Program-made: the position numbers and the translations under genes
The notes under the pieces: model-generated
What the model saw: only the letters and a program-made list of their open reading frames with translations
Databases searched by the model: none
What the model was told of the DNA's origin: nothing
Shown here: positions 1 to 5,692 of the stretch, in pieces
How positions within the stretch are numbered: the first letter of the stretch is position 1
Layout of the letters: each line of letters opens with the position of its first letter
DNA from: a bacterium
Lineage (GTDB): Bacteria > T1Sed10-126
Direction: 5' to 3'
Length of the DNA stretch: 5,692 nt
Assembly (NCBI GenBank): GCA_003554945.1
Contig: PWHN01000091.1
Span: 1 to 5,692, forward strand

Positions 1-80
1 CGGCTCCCCCCTGCCGACCGGGTATATTTTTTTTGTTGAAAAACGGTTGTTCTGAGGGCCGATCTGTTTCTGACGGATTT

Positions 81-125
81 ATAAAGACCTCAAACCCCAG
101 GATGGGGTTGTTTTGAGGTCTTTAT
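81..125 (-). terminator. Probable operon terminator (long hairpin, possibly bidirectional)
   Basis: The perfect arms 81-94 (ATAAAGACCTCAAA) and 112-125 (TTTGAGGTCTTTAT) pair over 14 bp. Inside them CCCC at 95-98 pairs with GGGG at 104-107 around a 5-nt loop, leaving an asymmetric bulge of four bases. The hairpin begins 32 nt past the last stop codon at 157. In the minus direction its right arm ends in TCTTTAT, and this internal U-run is short and followed by A/T, so termination may be moderate. The same stem can act on the plus strand, which would suit a convergent gene to the left. Confidence 0.65.
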
Positions 126-156
126 ACCTCGGAAGTGGCCCCAAACTTTACTTAGC

Positions 157-1473
157 CTACTCCAACACTTCCCCGTCAATCTTCACCTTCCCCCTCAACC
201 TATCCACTGTTGCCGGTCCAATCCCCGTCACGTTCTCAAGATCTTCAAGTCTTCTAAATCTGCGCCGGCGATCACGATAACTAATAATATTTTCAGCCGT
301 CGATTCTCCGATACCAGGCAAAGTCTGCAGTTCACCTGACGTCGCATTGTTTAAATCAACAGCAAGCCGATCACGCGCCTGTCGACGCTCTGCGGCCGGC
401 ACAGGCTTCAATTCAAAATCTGTCACCGGCAAATCTTCTCGCTCCGGTATAGCTACTGATAGATCGGCCGGACGCACCCCGCTGGCTCTTTCTGCTGCCA
501 GGTGTACTCCCAGCTCCGTCTTATTCTCAATTCTTATCTTTTCTCCGTCCAGGAAAGCAAATATCGTCCCTTCCTCATCCGTCCGGTATATCTGCGAGCC
601 AAGCTCACGCAGCCTATCAATTACCTCCGGCGACGGATGTCCGTATGTATTATAGGCCCCTACCGTAAATACAGAGTATTCAGGCGAAACAATCCGGGCG
701 AAGGGATAGCTGGTCGAAGTCCGGACGCTGCCGTGGTGGCCCACCTTCAGAATATCCACATCCAGCTGCTCGCCCCAGTGAATAATTAGCCTTTCTTCTC
801 CCGGAAATTCTAAATCACCGGTGAACATAGCGCTGGTCTCTCCATAACGCAGCTTTACGACCAGACTGCTGTCGTTTACATTTTCGGCGTCCGGATTTGT
901 GTATAGCAGCCACAACTGCGCCCCACAATCAAGTTCTATTTTTGTCCCGGGCAACAAACTCCCCCCGACCTCCTGCGGTGCTTCCACCTTAACGCCCCAC
1001 CGCTCTGCTTCCTGGAGCAGTGCCTCGTTAGCTGATGTCGGATGGTCCTTCCCCGAAATCCATAACTCTCCAATCTCCAGCGACGAAATTACCTCCGGAC
1101 CTCCACCAATGTGGTCACTGTGTGGGTGACTGGTTATAAAATAATCCAGCCGGTTAATGTTATTACACCGCAGAAAGGGAACAATGAGTCTCTCGCCTGC
1201 GTATACACTCTGCGCCTGCGCAAAATCCGGTCGCCCACCTTCGCCGGCGTCTATCAGAATATTCTGTTGTTTTGCCGTCTGTATGAATATGGCGTCCCCC
1301 TGGCCCACGTCCAGAAAAACTATCGCCATTTCGTGGGGCTTTCTCTCCTGGAGAAGAAAGGCACACTCTTCACTCCACCAGTATGCAGCCGCCCCGCCGC
1401 CTACAATCGCTGATATTAAAGTAACTAAAACAATCAGCGCTACAGATTTACTCGCAGGTCGCTCAAACATCAT
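157..1473 (-). CDS. Membrane-anchored ComEC-type metallo-beta-lactamase-fold hydrolase with C-terminal ComEA-like HhH domain
   Basis: A 438-residue protein. One N-terminal hydrophobic helix (residues about 11-30, after R5 and K9) predicts N-in/C-out topology, or a cleaved signal at AAA|Y. Residues 50-310 carry the ComEC/Rec2-type metallo-beta-lactamase fold: VFLDVGQGDAIFI (52-64), NILIDAG (71-77), the metal motif HPHSDH (116-121), NDSSLVV (200-206), FTGD (217-220), GHHGS (245-249) and GHPSPEV (278-284). The putative metal ligands are present, so it should be active, probably as a phosphodiesterase or nuclease. In ComEC the equivalent domain is thought to degrade the non-transported strand. 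The ComEC channel domain is absent. A linker (311-370) joins the ComEA-like double HhH (372-432: VDLNNATSGELQTLPGIG, VTGIGPATVDRL), which has a basic stretch DRRRRFRRLE between the hairpins, suited to DNA binding. GAGGAG lies 7 nt upstream of the ATG, which overlaps the stop of the barrel gene by ATGA. A second ATG directly follows the first. The ComEC-like assignment is firm; the substrate is inferred. Confidence 0.9.
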   Translation of the reverse strand: MMFERPASKSVALIVLVTLISAIVGGGAAAYWWSEECAFLLQERKPHEMAIVFLDVGQGDAIFIQTAKQQNILIDAGEGGRPDFAQAQSVYAGERLIVPFLRCNNINRLDYFITSHPHSDHIGGGPEVISSLEIGELWISGKDHPTSANEALLQEAERWGVKVEAPQEVGGSLLPGTKIELDCGAQLWLLYTNPDAENVNDSSLVVKLRYGETSAMFTGDLEFPGEERLIIHWGEQLDVDILKVGHHGSVRTSTSYPFARIVSPEYSVFTVGAYNTYGHPSPEVIDRLRELGSQIYRTDEEGTIFAFLDGEKIRIENKTELGVHLAAERASGVRPADLSVAIPEREDLPVTDFELKPVPAAERRQARDRLAVDLNNATSGELQTLPGIGESTAENIISYRDRRRRFRRLEDLENVTGIGPATVDRLRGKVKIDGEVLE

Positions 1474-2558
1474 TTAGCCCACTCCTCTTCCCAGCTGGAA
1501 TATTTACCCCTCCATTCTTCGCGCCAGCCAGGCATCTGCCAGGGCCAGGGATCGGGCGGTGCCTCCCAGTATTCTCCACGTTCACCACCAAATTTCAAGC
1601 CCACACTCAGCATATGCTTATCGGTTAACAAATCGGCCCGGCTCCAGCTGTAATCCACCGTCAGGTTTCGATGTTTCACCCCGATACCCAGCGATAGATT
1701 GTCGTCAAAACTCTCTCCTCTGGCATCCTGGCTGCCGGTTCTTAAAAACAAGAAGTCATTAAAACCATATTCTATCCCCAGTCCATATTCAACCGTCTCC
1801 TCCGGTTCCAGGTAGGAAAGATCAAGCGCAACCTGAAGACTGCCCGCCGCTTCCTCTCCAAGCACAAAAGGTGTTCCGGTCAGGTCTCTTTCACTCACAA
1901 CTCCCGCCCTGAACTTACGGGGCAACGGATCCCGCTCGTCCACCATCTTCAACCCTCGACCCAGGTTCTGAGCCGCCAGCCCCACCCGCAGGGGTACAAA
2001 ATAGTCGATCTCAGTCAACAGACCAAGATCAAAAGCAAAGGTCGTTGCCTCCTCACCGGCAAGTCGCTGCTGAATCAAATTAACCCCTGCTCCCCAGTCC
2101 AGGTTTCTACCTACTCTGCCCGCATAATACGCTCCCAGCGATCCACCATAATCCGTAAAGGTGCCTATTTTTCTACCCGTTTCGTCCCGCCTGTCACCGC
2201 CAATATGGGTAAAACGGCCGCTCACTGCAAGCGTCCTGTCATAAGCTATTGGTCGCACGTAACTGGCTATTTCATTGTTTACCTCGTAGACCTCCTCCTG
2301 GTGAGAAAAGCCGAAAGAAGTTCGTTCAATTCGATTTATAGCGGCCGGGTTCCACAACGGAGCGAAGGCATCGTGACTTGCCGCAGCCTGGGCGCCGCCC
2401 ATTGCTGTGGCTCGGGCTCCCGCCGGAAGCTGCAGAAAATCAGCACCGGCTCGGCCCACTGCCGCGTCCGCGGATGACGCCATGACTGTAAACACCGACA
2501 GCAAACCAATTGCCATAAAAACCAATATTAAAACTATCTCATGATTATATCTTTTCAT
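1470..2558 (-). CDS. PorV/PorQ-like (UPF0164-type) outer-membrane beta-barrel protein with Trp-rich C-terminal tail
   Basis: A 362-residue exported barrel. Residues 1-32 are a signal peptide (MKRYNHE, hydrophobic core, ADA|A cleavage likely). The mature start has the family signature: AGADFLQLPAGARATAMGGA, then DAFAPLWNPAAI, where the WNPA block is diagnostic. Alternating amphipathic strands follow (ASYVRPI, TLAVSGRFTHIG, GAGVNLIQQRL, LRVGLAAQNLG, LPRKFRAGV, FLFLRTGS, LTVDYSWSRAD, HMLSVGLKFGG). In the type 9 secretion system PorV is the outer-membrane shuttle that receives cargo by its C-terminal domain; relatives elsewhere are often unassigned. After the last strand a 37-residue tail carries seven Trp with acidic and Pro residues, unusual for a barrel that normally ends in an aromatic residue. 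The ATG at 2558 is preferred because AGGTGAG lies 7 nt upstream; an in-frame GTG at 2570 (366 residues) is possible, with GAGG 9 nt upstream. The 121 bp upstream of that GTG hold no convincing promoter. The TGA stop overlaps the next ATG. Confidence 0.85.
   Translation of the reverse strand: MKRYNHEIVLILVFMAIGLLSVFTVMASSADAAVGRAGADFLQLPAGARATAMGGAQAAASHDAFAPLWNPAAINRIERTSFGFSHQEEVYEVNNEIASYVRPIAYDRTLAVSGRFTHIGGDRRDETGRKIGTFTDYGGSLGAYYAGRVGRNLDWGAGVNLIQQRLAGEEATTFAFDLGLLTEIDYFVPLRVGLAAQNLGRGLKMVDERDPLPRKFRAGVVSERDLTGTPFVLGEEAAGSLQVALDLSYLEPEETVEYGLGIEYGFNDFLFLRTGSQDARGESFDDNLSLGIGVKHRNLTVDYSWSRADLLTDKHMLSVGLKFGGERGEYWEAPPDPWPWQMPGWREEWRGKYSSWEEEWAK
1481..1487 (-). promoter_or_regulatory. Shine-Dalgarno site of the metallo-beta-lactamase-fold gene
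   Basis: On the minus strand the site reads GAGGAGT, 7 nt upstream of the ATG at 1473. It lies inside the end of the barrel gene, so the two genes probably have coupled translation. Confidence 0.75.
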
Positions 2559-2565
2559 TGGTTTA

Positions 2566-2573
2566 CTCACCTT
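2566..2573 (-). promoter_or_regulatory. Shine-Dalgarno site of the PorV-like gene
   Basis: On the minus strand the site reads AAGGTGAG, with AGGTGAG ending 7 nt before the ATG at 2558. It overlaps the alternative GTG start at 2570, whose own possible site is GAGG about 9 nt further upstream. The match favours the ATG. Confidence 0.7.
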
Positions 2574-2691
2574 TTTCAGCCTCGAAAATTGCTTGAAATA
2601 GCTCTCAGCAGCAGAGGATTTCCCTCAGCAAAACTTCCTTCCGCTATCAAATTTCACAGAACAGCAGATTTCTCCTCACCGCCCTCAACAA

Positions 2692-4131
2692 TTATCTGAG
2701 CAAGGTCACGCTGTCCCGGCCCAGCACGTTGTTCCTGCCTTCCACCACGAAAATATAAGTACCGCTGGAGACCGAACGGCCTGAATCGTTGCGACCGTCC
2801 CAGCTAATCCCATCACTGTCCTGACCCTCAAGTTCTCTGATTAGTCGCCCACGCACGTCAAATATCGTGATCCGCTCGCTAATCTCGGGGACCACAAACC
2901 GCGCCTCTTCCCCCCGCACGGGATGAAATGGATTCGGGTAGGCATAAATCTGGCTGGTAAAGTCAGCCGACAACACAGCATCGGCCCACATTGTAATTTT
3001 TGTTTCCCTGGCGCCGGGGTCATCCAGGTTCTCCACGTCTCCCGTCCACTCTTGAAAACTGTAGTCTCTATCTGCCACCGCCTCCAGTTGTAACTCCGTT
3101 CCTTCGTAGACGGTGGTATCGGATATTATCTCCTCTTCAACGTACAGTCTTCCCCCCGCTGGTTGTTCTATCGTCAACGTATACTCTTCCCGTTCTGTCG
3201 TGTTAACCTCAATTTCAAGTGCATCGCTGTCCGACTCAAAAACTCCCTCGCTGTCGGCATCGATCGAGGCTTTTAGCTCCCCCGTCCTTTCAATTCCACT
3301 ATCAAAAGTGATCTCCACCGTCGCTTCTCCACCCTCTGTTGTTGAAACAAGGTTGCCCGCCAACAAATCGTCGATATCGCCTGGCTCCACTGAAACTATA
3401 TCCGTCTCTTCAAAATCACTTAGCTCAAAAATAATCTCAACGTCATCAACATCAGCATCTATTGCTGCCGCCCACTCTTCGGCATGTGTATCACCAAATG
3501 TTCTGATAAAAGTCTCACCGCTTAATTTTACTTCTTTGGCCTCCAGAAAACCCGGATACCTCCAACTGGCTGGAGATTCTTCCATACCTAACCAGGCTGC
3601 CCCTATATACAAAGTATTTTCTATACCATCGCCTCCATCATCCGTTGTTTTTATTTCTACCCCCCCATCATCACCTTCTGTCCCTGTGGTAGTTGCTTCA
3701 TTTGTAACTTCTATCCAATTGGTTTCGTTATCTAATTCTATAGGATCGGACCAGTTAGTATGACCGGAGGGATACTCAATGCCCAACTCAACGGTTCCAG
3801 TCCCTTTCACCCAAACACTGGCATGATACTTGGTTGAAACTTCAGTCAAACCATCTGTTTGTTCTAATGTGCGTTCGCTTCCTCCATCCACTCGAACTGA
3901 ATAATCCCCCACTAACGCATCGGCATCTTGATGCCAATTAGTTTCGAAAGAATGCGAACCTTCCCAATGGTTGGGTTGGGTGTCTCCCCAATCTTCAAAA
4001 AAAGGATTCTGCAGTAAATTTCCACCACTCCCTCCATAAACTGCCGGGAGCAGACTAAAGCTGAAGAACAACAAGAAAAGAAAAAACAGCCCTCCCCTTC
4101 CAAAATAATTATGTTGTCTGCTAAAGTTCAC
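2692..4131 (-). CDS. Secreted multidomain beta-rich protein with InlB B-repeat-like domain and FlgD/T9SS-type C-terminal sorting-like module
   Basis: A 479-residue exported protein. Residues 1-33 are a signal peptide (R5, R12, then a Phe/Leu-rich core, VYG|GSG cleavage likely). Residues about 38-195 begin NLLQNPFFEDW and end near SPASWRYPGF, typical of CBM4/9-like jelly-roll modules that bind carbohydrate or act as adhesin domains. Residues about 200-312 form an acidic Ig-like region. Residues 316-391 match the divergent InlB B-repeat pattern (YTLTIEQPAGG, YEGTELQLEAVADRDYSFQEWTGDV, VLSADF). Residues 396-479 are a FlgD-Ig/type 9 secretion C-terminal module: YAYPNPFHP, ITIFDVRGRLIREL, ISWDGRNDSGRSVSSGTYIFVVEG. 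The start is GTG, 2 nt after the preceding TAA, with only a weak ribosome site, so translation is probably coupled to the upstream gene. It encodes no recognisable catalytic residues. By architecture it is a surface adhesin or stalk-type structural protein and the likely cargo of the PorV-like neighbour. The exact role is not recognised. Confidence 0.85.
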   Translation of the reverse strand: MNFSRQHNYFGRGGLFFLFLLFFSFSLLPAVYGGSGGNLLQNPFFEDWGDTQPNHWEGSHSFETNWHQDADALVGDYSVRVDGGSERTLEQTDGLTEVSTKYHASVWVKGTGTVELGIEYPSGHTNWSDPIELDNETNWIEVTNEATTTGTEGDDGGVEIKTTDDGGDGIENTLYIGAAWLGMEESPASWRYPGFLEAKEVKLSGETFIRTFGDTHAEEWAAAIDADVDDVEIIFELSDFEETDIVSVEPGDIDDLLAGNLVSTTEGGEATVEITFDSGIERTGELKASIDADSEGVFESDSDALEIEVNTTEREEYTLTIEQPAGGRLYVEEEIISDTTVYEGTELQLEAVADRDYSFQEWTGDVENLDDPGARETKITMWADAVLSADFTSQIYAYPNPFHPVRGEEARFVVPEISERITIFDVRGRLIRELEGQDSDGISWDGRNDSGRSVSSGTYIFVVEGRNNVLGRDSVTLLR

Positions 4132-4133
4132 AG

Positions 4134-5417
4134 TTACTCTAAATCCTCAATCAATGAAGGTCCGATTCCCCAGACCTCCTCGAGATCCCATAGGTCTTCA
4201 AAATAACCAACCTGTTCCCGGTGGGCGACAATGTCTTCCGCACGCGCCGGTCCGACACCGGGCAAATCCTCAAGTTCTGATGCAGTGGCGGTGTTAATGT
4301 TTATCCCGTTAGCATATACCGCCGGCGGTCCGTTATCATCCGGTTCAGGGTCCCTCTCCACTGGCGGTTCCAAATCAGGAAAATCCACGTCCTCAGGTGG
4401 TCTTACCCCCGGCGCGGCAGCCAAAATATCATAGGTGAACAACTCAACTTTAGGGCTATCTTTCAGTTGCCTTAAATTTGACTCCCAGAGCTGACTGAAA
4501 TATCCGCCGGTAACTGCATCAATCCGCGCTATTTTACGCCGCAACTGCATCTCGTAGACAACCGCCCGGTCACCGCTCACATCCTCCCGCACCATCTCGA
4601 CAAGATCTTCTTCAATATCAAAATAGAGTTCAGTCAAGTTGTATAACATCTCCTCCCGATCATCTCTTATCGACCGCGCCTCCCGGGATATTCGCTGTTC
4701 TTCCAATGAATCCATAAAATTGTCGGAAAGATCCCAGCCTAAATCTACCTGCCAGTAGTAATCATCAGGTCTGGGGCCAATAGTATCGTCAGGCCAGGTA
4801 GCATCCGTTAAACGGGTTAGGTCCGACTCGTCCTGGCGATAACGGAAGGATAAATCGGGAATCCATATTTTCTGACGCAAGCGTCTCTTCCAGTTCTCTA
4901 CCATCTGCGGGTGCAGGTGATTGTATCGCATAGCCGCATCCTGTATTTCTTCCAGCTCCGGCCAGGCTCGCAGTCGATCCGCAGGCGTCACCACCGGCTT
5001 TACTTCAAACTCCACCCGCCGTCTGACTGTCCTCGCCCCATCAGCCTCTACATAGACCTGGGCTCTGTATCGATCGGCCGACTCCAGTGGCCCCACCTCA
5101 AAACTAACCCCGAATTCTTCTGAGGCACTTAACCGGTCTAACACTTCGGTTTGTTCAAACATCCGGCCACGCTTCTCACCACTTATCTCAAGCGTCACTT
5201 CAATATTTTCTGCCTCAACCCCGGCAGTTTCTTGCACCTTCAGAAAAACTATCCCATAATCCCTGCCCTCGGCCCCATCAGGGAACTCTTCCTGAAAATC
5301 TACCACTTGAAATTGCGGAACATCCCCGGCCACACCTGCTATTGTCCCCACAAAAATCAATAAACCTACAAACACGAATAACACCAGCAACATTCTTACT
5401 CCGGCTGAACTCTTCAT
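4134..5417 (-). CDS. Secreted protein with N-terminal beta-sandwich, TolC-like helical module and C-terminal ComEA-like HhH domain
   Basis: A 427-residue exported protein, first gene of the operon. Residues 1-30 form a Sec signal peptide (K2 and R8, then a long hydrophobic core, GVA|G cleavage likely). Residues about 32-142 are beta-rich and look like an Ig/CARDB-type sandwich. Residues about 145-325 contain a helical stretch, a segment with IPDLSFRYR, WQVDLGWDL and later LTELYFDIEEDL and IDAVTGGYFS. From memory this pattern recalls an uncharacterised envelope family of deltaproteobacteria with TolC-like helices, but I could not check it. A Pro/Asp/Glu linker (338-370) leads to a double HhH (371-427) with NINTATASELEDLPGVGPARA and VWGIGPSL, the ComEA dsDNA-binding fold. 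That HhH is strongly acidic, about 14 acidic against 2 basic residues. The ATG at 5417 is chosen because GGAGGT lies 7 nt upstream and the signal peptide starts there. An in-frame TTG at 5495 would add 26 residues before the signal peptide and has no good ribosome site. The stop lies 2 nt before the next start. The function is unknown; a DNA-binding or scaffold role in the envelope is inferred. Confidence 0.85.
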   Translation of the reverse strand: MKSSAGVRMLLVLFVFVGLLIFVGTIAGVAGDVPQFQVVDFQEEFPDGAEGRDYGIVFLKVQETAGVEAENIEVTLEISGEKRGRMFEQTEVLDRLSASEEFGVSFEVGPLESADRYRAQVYVEADGARTVRRRVEFEVKPVVTPADRLRAWPELEEIQDAAMRYNHLHPQMVENWKRRLRQKIWIPDLSFRYRQDESDLTRLTDATWPDDTIGPRPDDYYWQVDLGWDLSDNFMDSLEEQRISREARSIRDDREEMLYNLTELYFDIEEDLVEMVREDVSGDRAVVYEMQLRRKIARIDAVTGGYFSQLWESNLRQLKDSPKVELFTYDILAAAPGVRPPEDVDFPDLEPPVERDPEPDDNGPPAVYANGININTATASELEDLPGVGPARAEDIVAHREQVGYFEDLWDLEEVWGIGPSLIEDLE

Positions 5418-5424
5418 AATTAAA

Positions 5425-5430
5425 ACCTCC
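5425..5430 (-). promoter_or_regulatory. Shine-Dalgarno site of the first gene
   Basis: On the minus strand the site reads GGAGGT, 7 nt upstream of the ATG at 5417. It decides the start: the alternative TTG at 5495 lacks a comparable site and would put 26 residues ahead of the signal peptide. Confidence 0.85.
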
Positions 5431-5435
5431 AGAAT

Positions 5436-5459
5436 AGTAATCTCTACAGTAATCTCATT
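5436..5459. repeat. 12-bp tandem repeat in the 5' leader
   Basis: AGTAATCTC occurs at 5436-5444 and again at 5448-5456, so a 12-bp unit is repeated twice. On the minus strand the pair reads GAGATTACT twice. It sits between the candidate -10 box and the Shine-Dalgarno site of the first gene, where it could be a regulatory half-site pair or a simple duplication. Confidence 0.45.
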
Positions 5460-5516
5460 CTTTACCACGTAACTTTCCCCTCGGTTAACCTCCAATTGAA
5501 ACTTTCACTCTAATTG

Positions 5517-5522
5517 ATTATA
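5517..5522 (-). promoter_or_regulatory. Candidate -10 box of the operon promoter
   Basis: On the minus strand the site reads TATAAT, a perfect sigma-70-type -10 hexamer about 100 nt upstream of the first start. No good -35 is seen at 16-18 nt; the hexamer at 17-nt spacing is ACCGGA. A second candidate lies further right, TTGGCA at 5655-5660 with a 17-nt spacer and a weak TTTATT at 5632-5637, but its -10 lacks the conserved A. The two could be alternatives; neither is established. Confidence 0.35.
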
Positions 5523-5546
5523 CACTGACAAACTGATTATCCGGTG

Positions 5547-5616
5547 GAATGCCTAACCCGGATTATGCACGAAAAATACTTTTTCGTGCATAATCCGCCT
5601 CTACGAGGTAGCATTC
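5547..5616. repeat. Long imperfect palindrome with an 18-bp perfect core
   Basis: The core arms 5559-5576 (CGGATTATGCACGAAAAA) and 5580-5597 are exact reverse complements around a 3-nt loop TAC. Outer arms GAATGC (5547-5552) and GCATTC (5611-5616) also pair, giving a 70-bp interrupted inverted repeat. It sits about 130-200 nt upstream of the first gene. The poly-A/poly-T part is in the stem next to the loop, not after the stem, so it is not a standard intrinsic terminator. It may be a REP/MITE-like element, a transposon end, or a protein-binding palindrome. Confidence 0.8.
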
Positions 5617-5618
5617 AA

Positions 5619-5639
5619 GCTTTATTTGGCAAATAAAGC
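5619..5639. repeat. Second palindrome, 9-bp arms with 3-nt loop
   Basis: GCTTTATTT (5619-5627) is the exact reverse complement of AAATAAAGC (5631-5639), loop GGC. It lies only 2 nt beyond the end of the 70-bp palindrome. Next to it, GAGTG/CACTC flank a T6 loop at 5668-5683, a weak third hairpin. Confidence 0.65.
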
Positions 5640-5692
5640 AAATTAAAATAAGTATGCCAATTTTACAGAGTGTTTTTTCACTCCACATGACA

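Noticed and set aside
1-35. Plus-strand terminator at the left edge (CGGC...GCCG then T8 at 27-34)
   Set aside because: The stem is only 4 bp and separated from the T run by about 10 nt. It may be the cut-off end of a terminator for a gene to the left, but this cannot be shown.
2571-2691. Internal promoter or terminator in the gap between the sorting-module gene and the barrel gene
   Set aside because: Only short weak inverted repeats (GAGG/CCTC) and a direct repeat CTCAGCA at 2604 and 2624 are seen. No -10/-35 pair and no hairpin with a T-run.
3113-3763. 216-codon Ser/Pro-rich plus-strand reading frame
   Set aside because: It lies wholly opposite the sorting-module gene and has low-complexity Ser/Val/Thr composition typical of a shadow of an acidic gene. 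It has no ribosome site or recognisable domain.
5418-5495. N-terminal extension of the first gene from a TTG at 5495
   Set aside because: The 26 extra residues precede a clear signal peptide, there is no good Shine-Dalgarno site for the TTG, and the ATG at 5417 has GGAGGT at 7 nt.
5551-5616. Integron attC site suggested by GCCTAAC (5551-5557) beside a long palindrome
   Set aside because: GCCTAAC fits the RYYYAAC core, but no GTTRRRY partner is found at the other end, and the stem is perfect with a 3-nt loop, unlike attC with its unpaired bases. No cassette structure or integrase is seen.
1-5692. CRISPR array, tRNA, rRNA or complete insertion sequence
   Set aside because: No regularly spaced direct repeats, no cloverleaf, no rRNA motifs and no transposase frame were found.

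Overview
The window holds four long reading frames, all on the minus strand and tightly packed between 5417 and 157. They read as one operon, transcribed right to left, of exported or membrane-anchored envelope proteins. In transcription order they are: (1) a secreted protein with a C-terminal ComEA-like helix-hairpin-helix (HhH) domain, 5417-4134; (2) a secreted multidomain beta-rich protein ending in a FlgD/type 9 sorting-like module, 4131-2692; (3) a PorV/PorQ-like (UPF0164-type) outer-membrane barrel, 2558-1470; (4) a membrane-anchored ComEC-type metallo-beta-lactamase-fold hydrolase with its own ComEA-like HhH tail, 1473-157. Genes 1 and 2 are 2 nt apart. Genes 3 and 4 overlap by an ATGA. 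Only genes 2 and 3 are separated by a real gap, of 133 bp to the chosen start.

The organism is a diderm bacterium, because a beta-barrel outer-membrane protein sits among Sec-type signal peptides. The Shine-Dalgarno sites are strong and Firmicute-like (GGAGGT, AGGTGAG, GAGGAG), and the proteins are markedly acidic, notably genes 1 and 2. Together these fit a halophilic or salt-adapted diderm Firmicute such as the Halanaerobiales, but other diderm phyla with PorV-like and FlgD-like modules cannot be excluded. This is an inference; no taxonomic marker is present.

The right flank (about 5418-5692) has no gene. It carries a cluster of near-perfect palindromes (5547-5616 and 5619-5639), a possible -10 box at 5517-5522, a 12-bp tandem repeat at 5436-5459, and the Shine-Dalgarno site of gene 1. 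The left flank (1-156) carries a long hairpin at 81-125 that probably ends the operon. A T8 run at 27-34 may belong to a terminator of a converging gene to the left.

The main point of interest is the combination. Two exported proteins with ComEA-type HhH domains, one fused to the catalytic domain type found in ComEC, bracket an outer-membrane barrel and a sorting-module surface protein. This suggests an envelope-located system that binds or processes DNA, or a repurposing of competence domains. The ComEC channel domain and a transmembrane ComEA are not in the window, so this is a hypothesis and not a demonstrated uptake system.
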